Notes: generated by a model from the letters alone, not told the origin. A DNA stretch of 64,000 bases from Lewinellaceae bacterium (GCA_020636005.1 JACJYR010000002.1:124001-188000); one strand, 5' to 3'. Shown: positions 46,676 through 55,640, numbered from the stretch's first letter. Program-made: numbers and translations.

Positions 46676-47851
46676 CTAGTTCAACAATTCATAAATCCCC
46701 GCTATGCCCTGCCCACCGCCGACGCAGGCTGTCACCATGCCATATTTCTGATTGCGGCGGCGCATTTCATTAAACAATTGGGTAGAAAGTTTGGCGCCAG
46801 TGCAGCCGAGCGGATGGCCGAGTGCTACTGCCCCACCATTTACATTTACGATTTCCGGGTTCAAATGGGCTTCTTGTATCACGGCCAAGGCTTGTGCAGC
46901 AAAGGCTTCGTTGAGTTCTATCTGCTGGATGTCGTCCAATTTCAGGCCGCCTTGTTTTAACGCCTTGGGAATGGCGGCGCATGGCCCGATGCCCATGTAA
47001 AGCGGCTCCACACCGGCCACGGCGCAGGAGACCAACCGGGCGATTGGCGTCAGGTTGAGTTGTTTCACCAAATCACCGCTCATCACCAGCACGAAGGAGG
47101 CGCCGTCGGAAGTTTGTGAAGAATTACCGGCAGTGACGATGCCCCCGTTTTTGAAAGCAGGGCGCAGTTTCGCCAAGCCTTCCATTGAAGTATCCGGGCG
47201 GACGCCTTCGTCGGTATCCACGATAGATTCCGTTTCCTTCCGTTTGTTGTTTTCCACAAAAACCTCTTTCACTTTGACGGGCACGATTTCGCTTTTGAAC
47301 TTGCCTTCGGCGATGGCCTGCGCCGCTTTTTGGTGCGATTTCACGGAAAATTCATCGGCAGCCTCCCGGGTGATGCCGTATTTGGCAGCAACAGCTTCGG
47401 CAGTATTTCCCATGCCTGTCACATATTCCGGCGTGGAAACGGCGACCGAATAACTTGGCGAAAGTTTGTAGCCCGTCATGGGTATCATGCTCATGCTCTC
47501 TGTGCCGCCGGCGATGTAGCATTGACCCATGCCTGCCCTGATTTTTGCCACGGCGATGGAGATGGTCTCCAGGCCGGAGGCGCAGTAGCGGTTGACGGTC
47601 ATGCCCGGTACGGTCTTGCCGAGCGCCCGCACGGAGATCATGCGGCCGATTTGCAGGCCCTGCTCGCCTTCCGGGTTGGCGCAGCCGACGATGCAGTCGT
47701 CCACCAGGGCTGGGTCGAGTTCGGGGGTATTTTGCAATAAAAAGTTGATGACGTCCACGGCGAGGTCGTCGGAACGGTAGTTTCTGAAACCACCTTTTTT
47801 GGATTTGCCCACTGCGGAGCGGTAGGCTTTTACGATATAGGCTTCTTGCAT
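46676..47851 (-). CDS. fadA: Acetyl-CoA acyltransferase (3-ketoacyl-CoA thiolase)
   Basis: Last step of fatty acid beta-oxidation. 391 residues, full length. The active-site cysteine is in NRYCASGLETI (about C89), the histidine in GHPLGCTGAKL and the second cysteine in TACVGGGQG. Last gene of a minus-strand operon with the hydratase/dehydrogenase gene at 48651-51041; a toxin-antitoxin pair lies between them, 10 bases upstream. Confidence 0.95.
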   Translation of the reverse strand: MQEAYIVKAYRSAVGKSKKGGFRNYRSDDLAVDVINFLLQNTPELDPALVDDCIVGCANPEGEQGLQIGRMISVRALGKTVPGMTVNRYCASGLETISIAVAKIRAGMGQCYIAGGTESMSMIPMTGYKLSPSYSVAVSTPEYVTGMGNTAEAVAAKYGITREAADEFSVKSHQKAAQAIAEGKFKSEIVPVKVKEVFVENNKRKETESIVDTDEGVRPDTSMEGLAKLRPAFKNGGIVTAGNSSQTSDGASFVLVMSGDLVKQLNLTPIARLVSCAVAGVEPLYMGIGPCAAIPKALKQGGLKLDDIQQIELNEAFAAQALAVIQEAHLNPEIVNVNGGAVALGHPLGCTGAKLSTQLFNEMRRRNQKYGMVTACVGGGQGIAGIYELLN

Positions 47852-47861
47852 GATGGTTTAT

Positions 47862-48347
47862 TTATTCATTAACGATTTGTAGAACTTGTTGATAGATTTT
47901 CTTTCCCATCCAAAATCCGCCTTTTTCTCTAAGTTCGTCTAAAACAGGCCTGACTAAAGGAATATAGCCTATGGTCTTGGCTTGAATTAGCACTGAAACC
48001 AGGCCAATTGCATTGATGCCGAGCGATTTAGCCATGTCCCAGCCCTTTCTTTCATCTATCAATAGGTAATTTGCATTTAATTCTTTGGCAAGCGTAATAG
48101 CTTCGGCTTCCCCCCTATCCAATTCAACAATTACTTGGCTTAATAAGATAGTATCACTTGGTACTCTAGTTTCTATCCAGTCTGCATTTTCAAAAATGGA
48201 TAAATCCCATCCAAAATTCTTCATTTCCAATAGTTCTTTGTGAACTTCCGAGGGAATGACTACTTTTTGAAAAATATCTTTTAGCAGATCTAACCTTCCA
48301 ATTCGTATGAGGGAACTTATGGGGGAAGTGTCGCTGACTACTATCAT
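47862..48347 (-). CDS. PIN-like toxin (DUF3368 type)
   Basis: 161 residues. Begins MIVVSDTSPISSLIRIGRLD, typical of DUF3368/PIN proteins; ELDRGEAEAITLAKEL and LLIDERKGWDMAKSLGI supply the other acids. Predicted ribonuclease. Its ATG overlaps the antitoxin stop by four bases (ATGA). Sits inside the beta-oxidation operon on the same strand, only 10 bases before the thiolase gene, so it should be cotranscribed. The DNA is more AT-rich than its neighbours, suggesting later insertion. Confidence 0.88.
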   Translation of the reverse strand: MIVVSDTSPISSLIRIGRLDLLKDIFQKVVIPSEVHKELLEMKNFGWDLSIFENADWIETRVPSDTILLSQVIVELDRGEAEAITLAKELNANYLLIDERKGWDMAKSLGINAIGLVSVLIQAKTIGYIPLVRPVLDELREKGGFWMGKKIYQQVLQIVNE

Positions 48348-48586
48348 CGAAACGGAATTTGAAGTGTTTTCAAGTCCTCTTTCAATTGCTCCACATCATA
48401 ATGAACAGCGATCTCCCGTTGTGCCAAAATTTCCTCGAACCGAACCCTTGGGATATTGGACAAACGGGCTGCCTGGGCAAGGGTAAGCATATTTTGCTGG
48501 AACAATGAAATGGAGAGTTCCAATTTGATGTCTAATTCTGACAATCCAGTAGGGCGTATTAATTCATCTCTCAATTCAATGGTCAT
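48344..48586 (-). CDS. UPF0175-family antitoxin
   Basis: 80 residues. A helical antitoxin of the UPF0175 type: ELSISLFQQNMLTLAQAARL and SNIPRVRFEEILAQREIAVH are recognisable, and the family usually pairs with DUF3368 toxins. Ends CGATGA, where ATG also starts the toxin. 64 bases downstream of the hydratase/dehydrogenase stop, same strand. Confidence 0.88.
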   Translation of the reverse strand: MTIELRDELIRPTGLSELDIKLELSISLFQQNMLTLAQAARLSNIPRVRFEEILAQREIAVHYDVEQLKEDLKTLQIPFR

Positions 48587-48650
48587 CTTACATTTTTTTT
48601 ATCAAATTTAGGTTATTGCTGAATCAGGTGCACGAAGTATTTGGTTAGTT

Positions 48651-51041
48651 TTAGTTTCTCAACGGCCGGTTGTTCGTCAGCATATACTGTACCCTTTCCA
48701 GCGTTTTCTGCTCCCCGCACAGGCTCAAAAACGCCTCCCGTTCCAGGTCCAGCAAGTAGCGTTCGCTCACCTGCTGTGTGCCGGTCAGATCGCCACCGCA
48801 CAACACCCAAGCTATTTTTTTGGCGATCTTGATGTCGTGCTCGCTGGCGTAGTTGCCCAGCTTCAACTCGTTGGCGGCTACATACAACGCTGCCAGCCCG
48901 CCCCGGCCTAAGACAGTAACATCCGTCCTTTCGATAGGTTGAACGTAGTTGTTGGCGAGTTCCAGCACCTTCTTTTTGGCTTCGGCGATGTTGCGCATGG
49001 TGTTCAGCACGACCGAATCCTTTTCCGGTAAAAGGTAGCCGTAGTTGAAAGCCTCATAGGCCGAAGTCGCCACGGAAGCCAGTGCGATGGTCTTGAATTT
49101 TTCCACCAAAGTGGGAATTTGAACATCCCCTTCAAAAAACGAATCGGAGGCACGGACGGCAAACTCTTTTGTGCCGGCACCGCCCGGAATCAACCCTACA
49201 CCAACTTCTACTAATCCGATGTAACTCTCAGCCGCACAGACCGCTGCATCGCAGTGCATGATGGTCTCGCAGCCGCCACCGAAGACATATCCCTGCGTGG
49301 CAGCGACCACCGGAATGCTGGAATAGCGGCAGCGCATGGTCGTGTTTTGGAACATTTTCACCGCAAAACCCAATTGCTCCCATTCCTGCTCGTAGGCCAT
49401 CATGGCGAGCATCATCAAGTTGGCGCCGACGGTGAAATTTTTAGCATTGTTGCCGATGACGAGGCCGTTCCATTCGCCTTCTTCCGCTATTTTGATGGCG
49501 TCGTTGATGCCCCGCAGAACGCCCTCGCCCATCGTATTAGCCTTGCTTTGGAATTCAAGGCAAAGCACCCCATCGCCGATGTCGTGGAGGGTTGCATCGG
49601 GATTCTGATAGACAGGCTTTTTGTCCCAATAATTATCTAAAATGACAAAGGCTTCCGTTCCAGGTATCTCTTGGTAGGCTTTGGAAACCTGGTCGTAGTA
49701 GTAGCGCTTTCCGCCTTCACTTTTATAAAAGGAAACAGCACCGGCAGCCATCATGTCCTTCACCCACAGGCTTACTTGTTCGCCCTGGGCCTCGGCCATT
49801 TCTATGCCTTTTTGCACACCGATGGCATCCCAGTATTCAAATGGCCCCAAATCCCAGGCGAAGCCGGCCCGCAGGGCGTCGTCAATACTATATATGTGAT
49901 CGGCAATTTCGGGGATGCGGTTGGAGACGTAGGCGAAGAGGCCGAGCAGCGAGCGTCGCACCAGTTCCCCGCCTTTGTCCTGTGCAGCAAAAACAGCTTG
50001 TACCCTTTTATCGAGGATTTCAGTTTGCTTCGCAATGGCAAGGCTCGGCAGGCTGGGCTTTGGCTGCTTTTCGTATTCCAGCGTGTCGAGGTTCAAAGCA
50101 AGGACAACGGGCTTTCCTTTTTCATCCTTCTCTCCGGTTTTCTTGTAAAACCCTTGTCCAGATTTGTTGCCCAAAAAGTTGTTGTCCAATAAAAACTGGA
50201 AATACTTTGGGATGGTAAAAGCGCCAGCCTGTTCGTCGTCCGGGCAGTTGTCTCTTATCCCGGTGATGACTTTAGCAGCGGTATCGTGGCCAACCAAATC
50301 CCCTAAACGGAATGTACCTGTTTTGGGCCTCCCTATGGCTGGGCCGGTCAGCGCATCTACTTCATTGATGGTCAGGCCGATTTCAGTTGCCAACTGGTAA
50401 ATTTTAGCCATCGCATACACCCCTACCCTGTTGGCGATGAATGCGGGCGTGTCTTTTGCCAGCACGGTTTGTTTGCCCAAATGGACATCGCCATATTCCA
50501 TGAAAAAGTCAACGACTTCCTGGCTCGTCTCTTTTGTGGGAATTATTTCCAGGAGCCGCATGTAACGGGGCGGATTGAAAAAGTGGGTGCCACAGAAGTG
50601 TTTTTTAAAATCATCGCTCCTTCCTTCCAGCATTAAATGGATAGGAATGCCAGAGGTGTTGGAAGTGACGAGGCTGCCCTTTTGACGGTACTGATCGACT
50701 TTTTCAAGGATGATCTTCTTGATGTCAAGCCGCTCAACGACCACCTCGATGATCCAGTCGCATTCTTTTATGTTGGGGAAATCATCGTCGAAGTTCCCGG
50801 TCGTAATGCGGGAGGCGAATGCGTTGTCGTACAAAGGGGCAGGCTTCGATTTGATGGAAGCTGCCAGTGCCGCATTGACGATGCTGTTCCTTGCAGCTTT
50901 GTCGTTTTTCTTGTTTTCGGGCAAATCCCTCGGCACGATGTCGAGCATCAAAACCTGGAGGCCGGCATTGGCCAAATGGCAGGCTATCCCCGACCCCATG
51001 ATACCGGAACCCAGGACAGCTACTTTTTTTATTCTTCTCAT
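48651..51041 (-). CDS. 3-hydroxyacyl-CoA dehydrogenase / enoyl-CoA hydratase fusion
   Basis: Multifunctional beta-oxidation protein, 796 residues. The order is dehydrogenase first (AVLGSGIMGSGIACHLANAGL at the N-terminus, C-domain to about residue 400) and enoyl-CoA hydratase second (about 480-760, with GGGCETIMHCDAAVCAAESY and GVGLIPGGAGTKEF). This inverts E. coli FadB and matches FadN-type proteins. A partner thiolase follows, after the inserted toxin-antitoxin pair. Leader region (51042-51093) is low complexity in ACAC words. Confidence 0.93.
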   Translation of the reverse strand: MRRIKKVAVLGSGIMGSGIACHLANAGLQVLMLDIVPRDLPENKKNDKAARNSIVNAALAASIKSKPAPLYDNAFASRITTGNFDDDFPNIKECDWIIEVVVERLDIKKIILEKVDQYRQKGSLVTSNTSGIPIHLMLEGRSDDFKKHFCGTHFFNPPRYMRLLEIIPTKETSQEVVDFFMEYGDVHLGKQTVLAKDTPAFIANRVGVYAMAKIYQLATEIGLTINEVDALTGPAIGRPKTGTFRLGDLVGHDTAAKVITGIRDNCPDDEQAGAFTIPKYFQFLLDNNFLGNKSGQGFYKKTGEKDEKGKPVVLALNLDTLEYEKQPKPSLPSLAIAKQTEILDKRVQAVFAAQDKGGELVRRSLLGLFAYVSNRIPEIADHIYSIDDALRAGFAWDLGPFEYWDAIGVQKGIEMAEAQGEQVSLWVKDMMAAGAVSFYKSEGGKRYYYDQVSKAYQEIPGTEAFVILDNYWDKKPVYQNPDATLHDIGDGVLCLEFQSKANTMGEGVLRGINDAIKIAEEGEWNGLVIGNNAKNFTVGANLMMLAMMAYEQEWEQLGFAVKMFQNTTMRCRYSSIPVVAATQGYVFGGGCETIMHCDAAVCAAESYIGLVEVGVGLIPGGAGTKEFAVRASDSFFEGDVQIPTLVEKFKTIALASVATSAYEAFNYGYLLPEKDSVVLNTMRNIAEAKKKVLELANNYVQPIERTDVTVLGRGGLAALYVAANELKLGNYASEHDIKIAKKIAWVLCGGDLTGTQQVSERYLLDLEREAFLSLCGEQKTLERVQYMLTNNRPLRN

Positions 51042-51424
51042 GTGGGAATTGGTTGTGTGTTTTTGTATTTGGGTGTTTTTGTGTTTTTGAGCTTGGTCCT
51101 AAATAAAAGAGGGAAGTTCAAAAATCCAGCGAAAATTCGCCGATGCTGGCAAAAGTACAAAGGGCAAGATTAAATCAAAAGGGGCGATTTCATTTTAAAG
51201 AAATTATTATCCGCTGCGTAAACCATTGTGTTTTAACAAAAAACAATAACTTTCGCCCCGATTTGACACTTTCGCCGGCATGTGGTTCGTTACATCCGGT
51301 CTTTAAAGGGGAAGTAAAATTTAATTTGTACATCATTTGATGAAATTTGTTTTAAAAACAAATCTTACGATTTATTTTTTCTTCTATCCTGACAAACATA
51401 ACGGGAATTCCTAAAATCAGCTTT
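51042..51424. other. Divergent spacer, no gene seen
   Basis: 383 bases between the beta-oxidation operon and the Ton/Tol-type operon. The first 50 bases are low-complexity T/G words similar to the palindrome at 42978-43086. The rest should hold both promoters. No frame or strong hairpin. Confidence 0.4.
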
Positions 51425-52108
51425 ATGTTCCAGAACACCTTGTTTCTTCAAGTGGCTGACCTGCCCGCCACCACCGAATCACATTCGGTGCTCGACCTGC
51501 TTTTTTCGGGCGGCTGGATTGGCATCGTCATCGTGCTCATTCAATTTGTCCAGTCCATTATTGCCCTATACATTTTCATTGAGCGTTACCTTTCCATTAA
51601 GAAGGCAGGAGAAGTGGACGAGAATTTTATGAACAACATCAGGGCAAACGTAAGCGCCGGCAATATCCAGGCCGCACGCACGCTTTGCCAGAACACCGAT
51701 ACGCCCGTGGCGAGGATGGTGGAAAAGGGGCTTGCCCGCATCGGAAAACCATTGCGGGACATTGACGCCGCCATCGAAAACGTGGGCAACCTCGAAATCT
51801 TCAAGCTGGAAAAAAACCTTTCCACGCTGGCGGGTATAGCTGGCTCGGCCCCCATGCTCGGCTTTCTTGGTACGGTCACGGGGATGATCGTTTCTTTCCA
51901 GAAAATGGCCACTGCCACCAACGTAACCCCCCAGGTATTGGCCGGCGGTATCTACCAGGCCCTCATCACAACAGCGGTGGGTTTGGTGGTAGGTATCATC
52001 GCCTACATCGGCTACAACCACCTCGTTGGCAAAGTGGACAAAGTCGTGTATAAAATGGAGCGTTTCACCACCGAGTTCATGGACTTGCTGCAAGAACCAA
52101 CTTCTTGA
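51425..52108 (+). CDS. exbB: MotA/TolQ/ExbB proton channel protein
   Basis: Inner-membrane proton channel that powers TonB or Tol systems. 227 residues with three membrane segments: GWIGIVIVLIQFVQSIIALY, and the pair in LAGIAGSAPMLGFLGTVTGM and YQALITTAVGLVVGIIAYIG. The proline/threonine-containing pore positions (LGFLGTVTGM and TTAVGL) are conserved. First gene of a four-gene operon with two exbD genes and a TonB-like gene. Confidence 0.93.
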   Translation: MFQNTLFLQVADLPATTESHSVLDLLFSGGWIGIVIVLIQFVQSIIALYIFIERYLSIKKAGEVDENFMNNIRANVSAGNIQAARTLCQNTDTPVARMVEKGLARIGKPLRDIDAAIENVGNLEIFKLEKNLSTLAGIAGSAPMLGFLGTVTGMIVSFQKMATATNVTPQVLAGGIYQALITTAVGLVVGIIAYIGYNHLVGKVDKVVYKMERFTTEFMDLLQEPTS

Positions 52109-52112
52109 ATTA

Positions 52113-52175
52113 AATGGTGAATGATAAATGGTTAATGGTCAATAAACGGCCATTAACCATTTACCATTAACCATT
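52113..52175. repeat. Intra-operon stem-loop between exbB and exbD
   Basis: Arms 52113-52138 and 52150-52175 match at 24 of 26 positions, loop 11 bases, made of TTAATGG/CCATTAA words. It fills the 81-base exbB-exbD spacer, starting four bases after the exbB stop. No U-run, so a processing or stability element is more likely than a terminator. Confidence 0.8.
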
Positions 52176-52189
52176 AACCATTAACAAAA

Positions 52190-52600
52190 ATGGGGTTAAA
52201 ACGGAGAAATAAAATCACGGCGGAGTTCAGTTTTGCGTCCATGACAGACATCATTTTCCTGTTGCTGATCTTCTTTGTTTTGACGTCCAATTTTGTCAAA
52301 ATCTCGGATTTGTCGTTGCCGGAGTCCGACAGCAAAACGGTTGCGCCGACCAGCATGGTAGTGGAAGTAGATCCCAGTGGGAAGTTCAAGATAAACGGCG
52401 AGGTATTAGTTGCTGCCGCTGTCAAATCGGCCATAGCCAGGAAAAAGAAGGAAATGGGCGATCCGGTAGATTTTACAGTGACCATAGCCGCCGACCAGGA
52501 ATCGCCTTTTGACAACCTCACGGAAGTGATAAAAATGGCCGGGGAACTGAGGGTAAAAGCCATTTTGGCAACGCAGGCAAAACAACAACCAGGCATTTAG
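52190..52600 (+). CDS. exbD: ExbD/TolR-type protein, copy 1
   Basis: 136 residues: one N-terminal membrane segment (FASMTDIIFLLLIFFVLTSNF, with the essential aspartate in MTD) and a periplasmic domain. Works with ExbB to convert proton flow into motion of TonB. Ends at a TAG that directly abuts the dual-hairpin repeat copy C. Differs from copy 2 mostly in the periplasmic part, suggesting a heteromeric ExbD. Confidence 0.93.
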   Translation: MGLKRRNKITAEFSFASMTDIIFLLLIFFVLTSNFVKISDLSLPESDSKTVAPTSMVVEVDPSGKFKINGEVLVAAAVKSAIARKKKEMGDPVDFTVTIAADQESPFDNLTEVIKMAGELRVKAILATQAKQQPGI

Positions 52601-52710
52601 GATCGAAGGAAAAATAATCCCGATTTCACATCGGGATTATTTTTAAAAAACCCCTCCAATGCTGGGGTTTTCAAAATCAAAATGGTGAAGTTATTTTTTC
52701 ATCGTTACTT
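52600..52710 (-). repeat. Dual-hairpin repeat, copy C
   Basis: Inverted copy of the element at 42869-42978. Inside are AATAATCCCGAT / ATCGGGATTATT and a CCCC/GGGG hairpin. It starts at the last base of the exbD1 stop codon and ends 12 bases before the exbD2 start, filling the spacer. As a possible double terminator inside an operon it could lower expression of the downstream genes. Confidence 0.85.
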
Positions 52711-52721
52711 AATTAGGAATA

Positions 52722-53117
52722 ATGGGGCTAAAAAAGAAAAATAAAATCAGCACAGCATTCAGCACAGCGTCGATGACGGACATGATCTTCCTGTTGCTAA
52801 TCTTTTTTATGCTTACTTCCGGCCTTGTGGCACCCAATGCCCTAAACCTGAAACTGCCGGGTACCTCCAAATCAAAAATCCAGATAGACTCAAAGACAGA
52901 CGATGTTTCTATCAATAAAAGTGGTTCGTTTTACCTGAACGGCAAGCGGGTTTCGGCAGGTGATCTGGAAGCAGCATTGGCAAAAAAAGCTAGGGGCGGC
53001 GATTTGGACATCACGATTTCACCAGAAGCAGGTACCGCTGTAAAATATGTGGCCTTTGTAATGGACATTGCCATGCGGTATCAAATAAACGCCATTTTGA
53101 CCTCAGAAGAAAAATAG
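52722..53117 (+). CDS. exbD: ExbD/TolR-type protein, copy 2
   Basis: 131 residues with the N-terminal membrane segment (ASMTDMIFLLLIFFMLTSGL) and conserved aspartate, then a periplasmic domain with TKSKIQIDSKTDD-like basic/acidic pattern. Second ExbD of the operon. Followed by the TonB-like gene after 92 bases. Confidence 0.92.
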   Translation: MGLKKKNKISTAFSTASMTDMIFLLLIFFMLTSGLVAPNALNLKLPGTSKSKIQIDSKTDDVSINKSGSFYLNGKRVSAGDLEAALAKKARGGDLDITISPEAGTAVKYVAFVMDIAMRYQINAILTSEEK

Positions 53118-53209
53118 CGGGTTTGTTAAACTTTTATAAAATTGCGACCGCCCGGTAACCAATCCCCCGATTCTATTCGTTCTACCTTGCGTAATCAAAT
53201 TTCATCCAC

Positions 53210-54109
53210 ATGGAAGATTCAACCAGATCAGAACAAGGCAATCGGCAAAAAGGCCTCATTTTCAGCATCGTGTTCCACACATTGGCTGTCATATTGTTGG
53301 CACTTTATGGTTTTACATTTCAAAACCCGCCGCCCGAAGGAGGTGGTATTTTAGTTAACCTGGGCATCCCGGACGTTGGCCAGGGCGATGAAAATGCACC
53401 CGCCGGCCAACCAACTCCTCCCGTGGAGGAACCTAAGCCACAGCCCAAAGAAGAAACTGCGCCCCCGGAAGAATCTAAACCGGTAAAAGAAACAACGAAG
53501 GAAGACCCTAAAAAAGAAGTAGTGAAAACGGAAGACCCGGACGCCATTGCCCTCAAAAAAAAGAAAGAAGAAGAAAAGAAAAAAGCAGATGCCGAGGCCA
53601 AAAAGAAAGCGGACGAAGCAAAAAAATTAGCCGAAGCCGAAGCAAAAAAGAAAGCGGAGGCTGAAGCAAAAAAGAAAGCCGAAGAAGCCAAGAAAAAAGA
53701 ACTGGAAGATATGATTGCTGGCGGGTTGGGCGGAGGAAAAGGCAACGGCAAAGGCAATACCGGAACACCGGGCAATCAGGGCGACCCAAACGGCGATCCA
53801 AATTCAGACATCCTTACGGGCATCAGCACAGGGTCGGGCGTGGTTGGTGGCGGCTTGGGCAACAGGGGTGTTGAAAAGAAAGGGCCTGCCATAAAAGATA
53901 ACTCACAAGATCAGGGCACCATATACCTGGATGTTTGCGTTGATAAAAACGGCAACGTTGTAAGCGCAGAATATACCCAAAAAGGCTCAACCACCAACAG
54001 CACCAGGCTCAAGCAACTGGCCATCCAAAATGCAAAAGCCTGGAAATTCTCGAAAGGCAGCGTGGACAAGCAGTGTGGCACCATTCGCTACGATTTCAAA
54101 CTGAAATAA
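53210..54109 (+). CDS. TonB/TolA-like energy transducer
   Basis: 299 residues. N-terminal membrane anchor (GLIFSIVFHTLAVILLALYG), a proline/acid stretch, a long K/A/E-rich helix (about 115-170, repeats of EAKKKAEAEAKKKA type, as in TolA), a glycine-rich linker (about 175-215), and a C-terminal TonB-like domain (GTIYLDVCVDKNGNVVSAEY ... KAWKFSKG). The mix of TolA-like helix and TonB-like tail leaves the system (TonB-dependent uptake or Tol envelope stability) open. Last gene of the operon; a terminator follows. Confidence 0.88.
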   Translation: MEDSTRSEQGNRQKGLIFSIVFHTLAVILLALYGFTFQNPPPEGGGILVNLGIPDVGQGDENAPAGQPTPPVEEPKPQPKEETAPPEESKPVKETTKEDPKKEVVKTEDPDAIALKKKKEEEKKKADAEAKKKADEAKKLAEAEAKKKAEAEAKKKAEEAKKKELEDMIAGGLGGGKGNGKGNTGTPGNQGDPNGDPNSDILTGISTGSGVVGGGLGNRGVEKKGPAIKDNSQDQGTIYLDVCVDKNGNVVSAEYTQKGSTTNSTRLKQLAIQNAKAWKFSKGSVDKQCGTIRYDFKLK

Positions 54110-54138
54110 AATTTTCGCAATCCAATACCTTTTTTCAG

Positions 54139-54179
54139 AAAGGGCGGAGCGTTCACAGACCTTCGCCCTTTATTTTTTT
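54139..54179. terminator. Terminator between the Ton operon and tyrS
   Basis: AAAGGGCG (54139-54146) pairs with CGCCCTTT (54164-54171), extended imperfectly by GGAG/CCTT, then a T-run on the plus strand. Serves the Ton/Tol-type operon; tyrS stops 32 bases to the right on the other strand. Confidence 0.8.
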
Positions 54180-54210
54180 GATGCCAGCTATTTGATGTCA
54201 GGAAATTGGG

Positions 54211-55485
54211 CTACTCTGCGACTAACATAAACTTATTTTTCTTTCCGTTTTCCACCATCATATACTTTCCGTGCAGCAGGGCTTCGCTGGTGACAACGGT
54301 TTCAGGGTTTTGCACTTTTTCTTTGTTGACGGAAACTGCCTGGCCCTGTACAGCCCGCCTCGCCTCGCCTTTTGAGGCAACAATACTTGTCGTTTCGGCC
54401 AGCAAGTCCACTATGTGGATGCCATTAACAACCTGGTCTTTTGAAATGGCGAAACTTGGGATTTCCCCGGCAACGGTTGCGAGGTCTCTTATGCCCAGGC
54501 TCATCAAGGTTTCCCTGCTTGCCTTTGCGTTGAACAGCAAATCGCTCACTTTTAGTACTGCTTCATAAACTTCTCTGGAGTGAATCCTCACGGTAAGTTC
54601 TTCGCCCAAAATGCGCTTCAGTGCTTGCGGGTTGTTGTCGTGCTCAACTTCCAGGGCTTCCACTTCCTCTCTTGTTTTAAGGGTAAAATAGCGGATTAGC
54701 TTAGGCAGATCACTGTCTGTGGAGTTTAGCCAAAACTGGTAAAATTTGTAGGGGGACGTAAGTTCAGCATCAATCCAGATGTTCCCTTCCTCAGATTTGC
54801 CAAATTTTTTCCCGTCAGACTTGGTCAACAAATTTGACGTGATGGCATGGGCCTTTTCGCCCAGGTTGCGGCGGATAAACTCCGTGCCGGAGGTGATGTT
54901 GCCCCATTGATCGCTGCCGCCCATTTGAACGGTACAGTTGTTTTCTTTGTAAAGGCACTGGAAATCGTAGGCCTGCAAAAGCTGGTAGCTGAACTCGGTG
55001 AACGACATGCCTGTATCCATGCGGTTTTTCACGCTGTCTTTCGACATCATATAGTTGATGGTCAATGTTTTACCGACATCCCGCAGGAAGTCCAGGACGT
55101 TCATGTTTTTATAAAAATCAATGTTGTTCCTCACAATGGCACCGTTGCCTTTTTCACCAAACTCCAGGAATTTCATCATCTCTTTTTGCTGGGCGGCGAG
55201 GTTGGCATCCAGTTCTTCCACCGTTTTCAGTTCCCGTTCCTTGTCTTTTCCGGAGGGGTCGCCTACCCTTCCTGTTGCCCCGCCCATTAAGATAACAGGC
55301 TTGTGGCCGGAACGCTGGAACAGGGTCAGAATCATTATCTGCACATAGTTGCCGATGGTTATGGCCGGTGCGGTAGGGTCAAATCCTATATACCCGGTCC
55401 GCATCCCTCCAGCCAGGTGTTCGTCAGCTTCCGGGGTCATTTGGCTGAACATCCCCCTCCATTTAAGTTCTTCGATGAAATTCAT
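54211..55485 (-). CDS. tyrS: Tyrosine-tRNA ligase with altered HIGH motif
   Basis: Charges tRNA-Tyr. 424 residues, full length: catalytic domain (about 1-330) with GFDPTAPAITIGNYVQIMIL, tyrosine-binding SDQWGNITSG, the KMSKS-loop form KFGKS (SDGKKFGKSEEGN), and a C-terminal S4-like domain. In place of the usual HIGH (H45/H48 in the Bacillus numbering) the sequence reads T-I-G-N; the flanking DPTA is intact. The codons ATA ACC ATC GGC AAC exclude a simple one-base reading error. Otherwise the enzyme looks intact. Single gene on the minus strand. Confidence 0.95.
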   Translation of the reverse strand: MNFIEELKWRGMFSQMTPEADEHLAGGMRTGYIGFDPTAPAITIGNYVQIMILTLFQRSGHKPVILMGGATGRVGDPSGKDKERELKTVEELDANLAAQQKEMMKFLEFGEKGNGAIVRNNIDFYKNMNVLDFLRDVGKTLTINYMMSKDSVKNRMDTGMSFTEFSYQLLQAYDFQCLYKENNCTVQMGGSDQWGNITSGTEFIRRNLGEKAHAITSNLLTKSDGKKFGKSEEGNIWIDAELTSPYKFYQFWLNSTDSDLPKLIRYFTLKTREEVEALEVEHDNNPQALKRILGEELTVRIHSREVYEAVLKVSDLLFNAKASRETLMSLGIRDLATVAGEIPSFAISKDQVVNGIHIVDLLAETTSIVASKGEARRAVQGQAVSVNKEKVQNPETVVTSEALLHGKYMMVENGKKNKFMLVAE

Positions 55486-55640
55486 TTGAGTTGTTGTTGA
55501 TTATTTGGATGTAAAAGTTGAAGTTGGTTTTCTACCAACAGGCGGCAAAAATAACCAAGCAAAACGAACATTGTCCTATTAAAACAACCGGTGAAAAACC
55601 AGGAAACAAGGATGCCATGAAACAATCGGGACAATTAAAA

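Noticed and set aside
53560..53710. A-rich tandem repeat in the TonB-like gene
   Set aside because: Explained by the EAKKKAEAEAKKKA helix of the protein.
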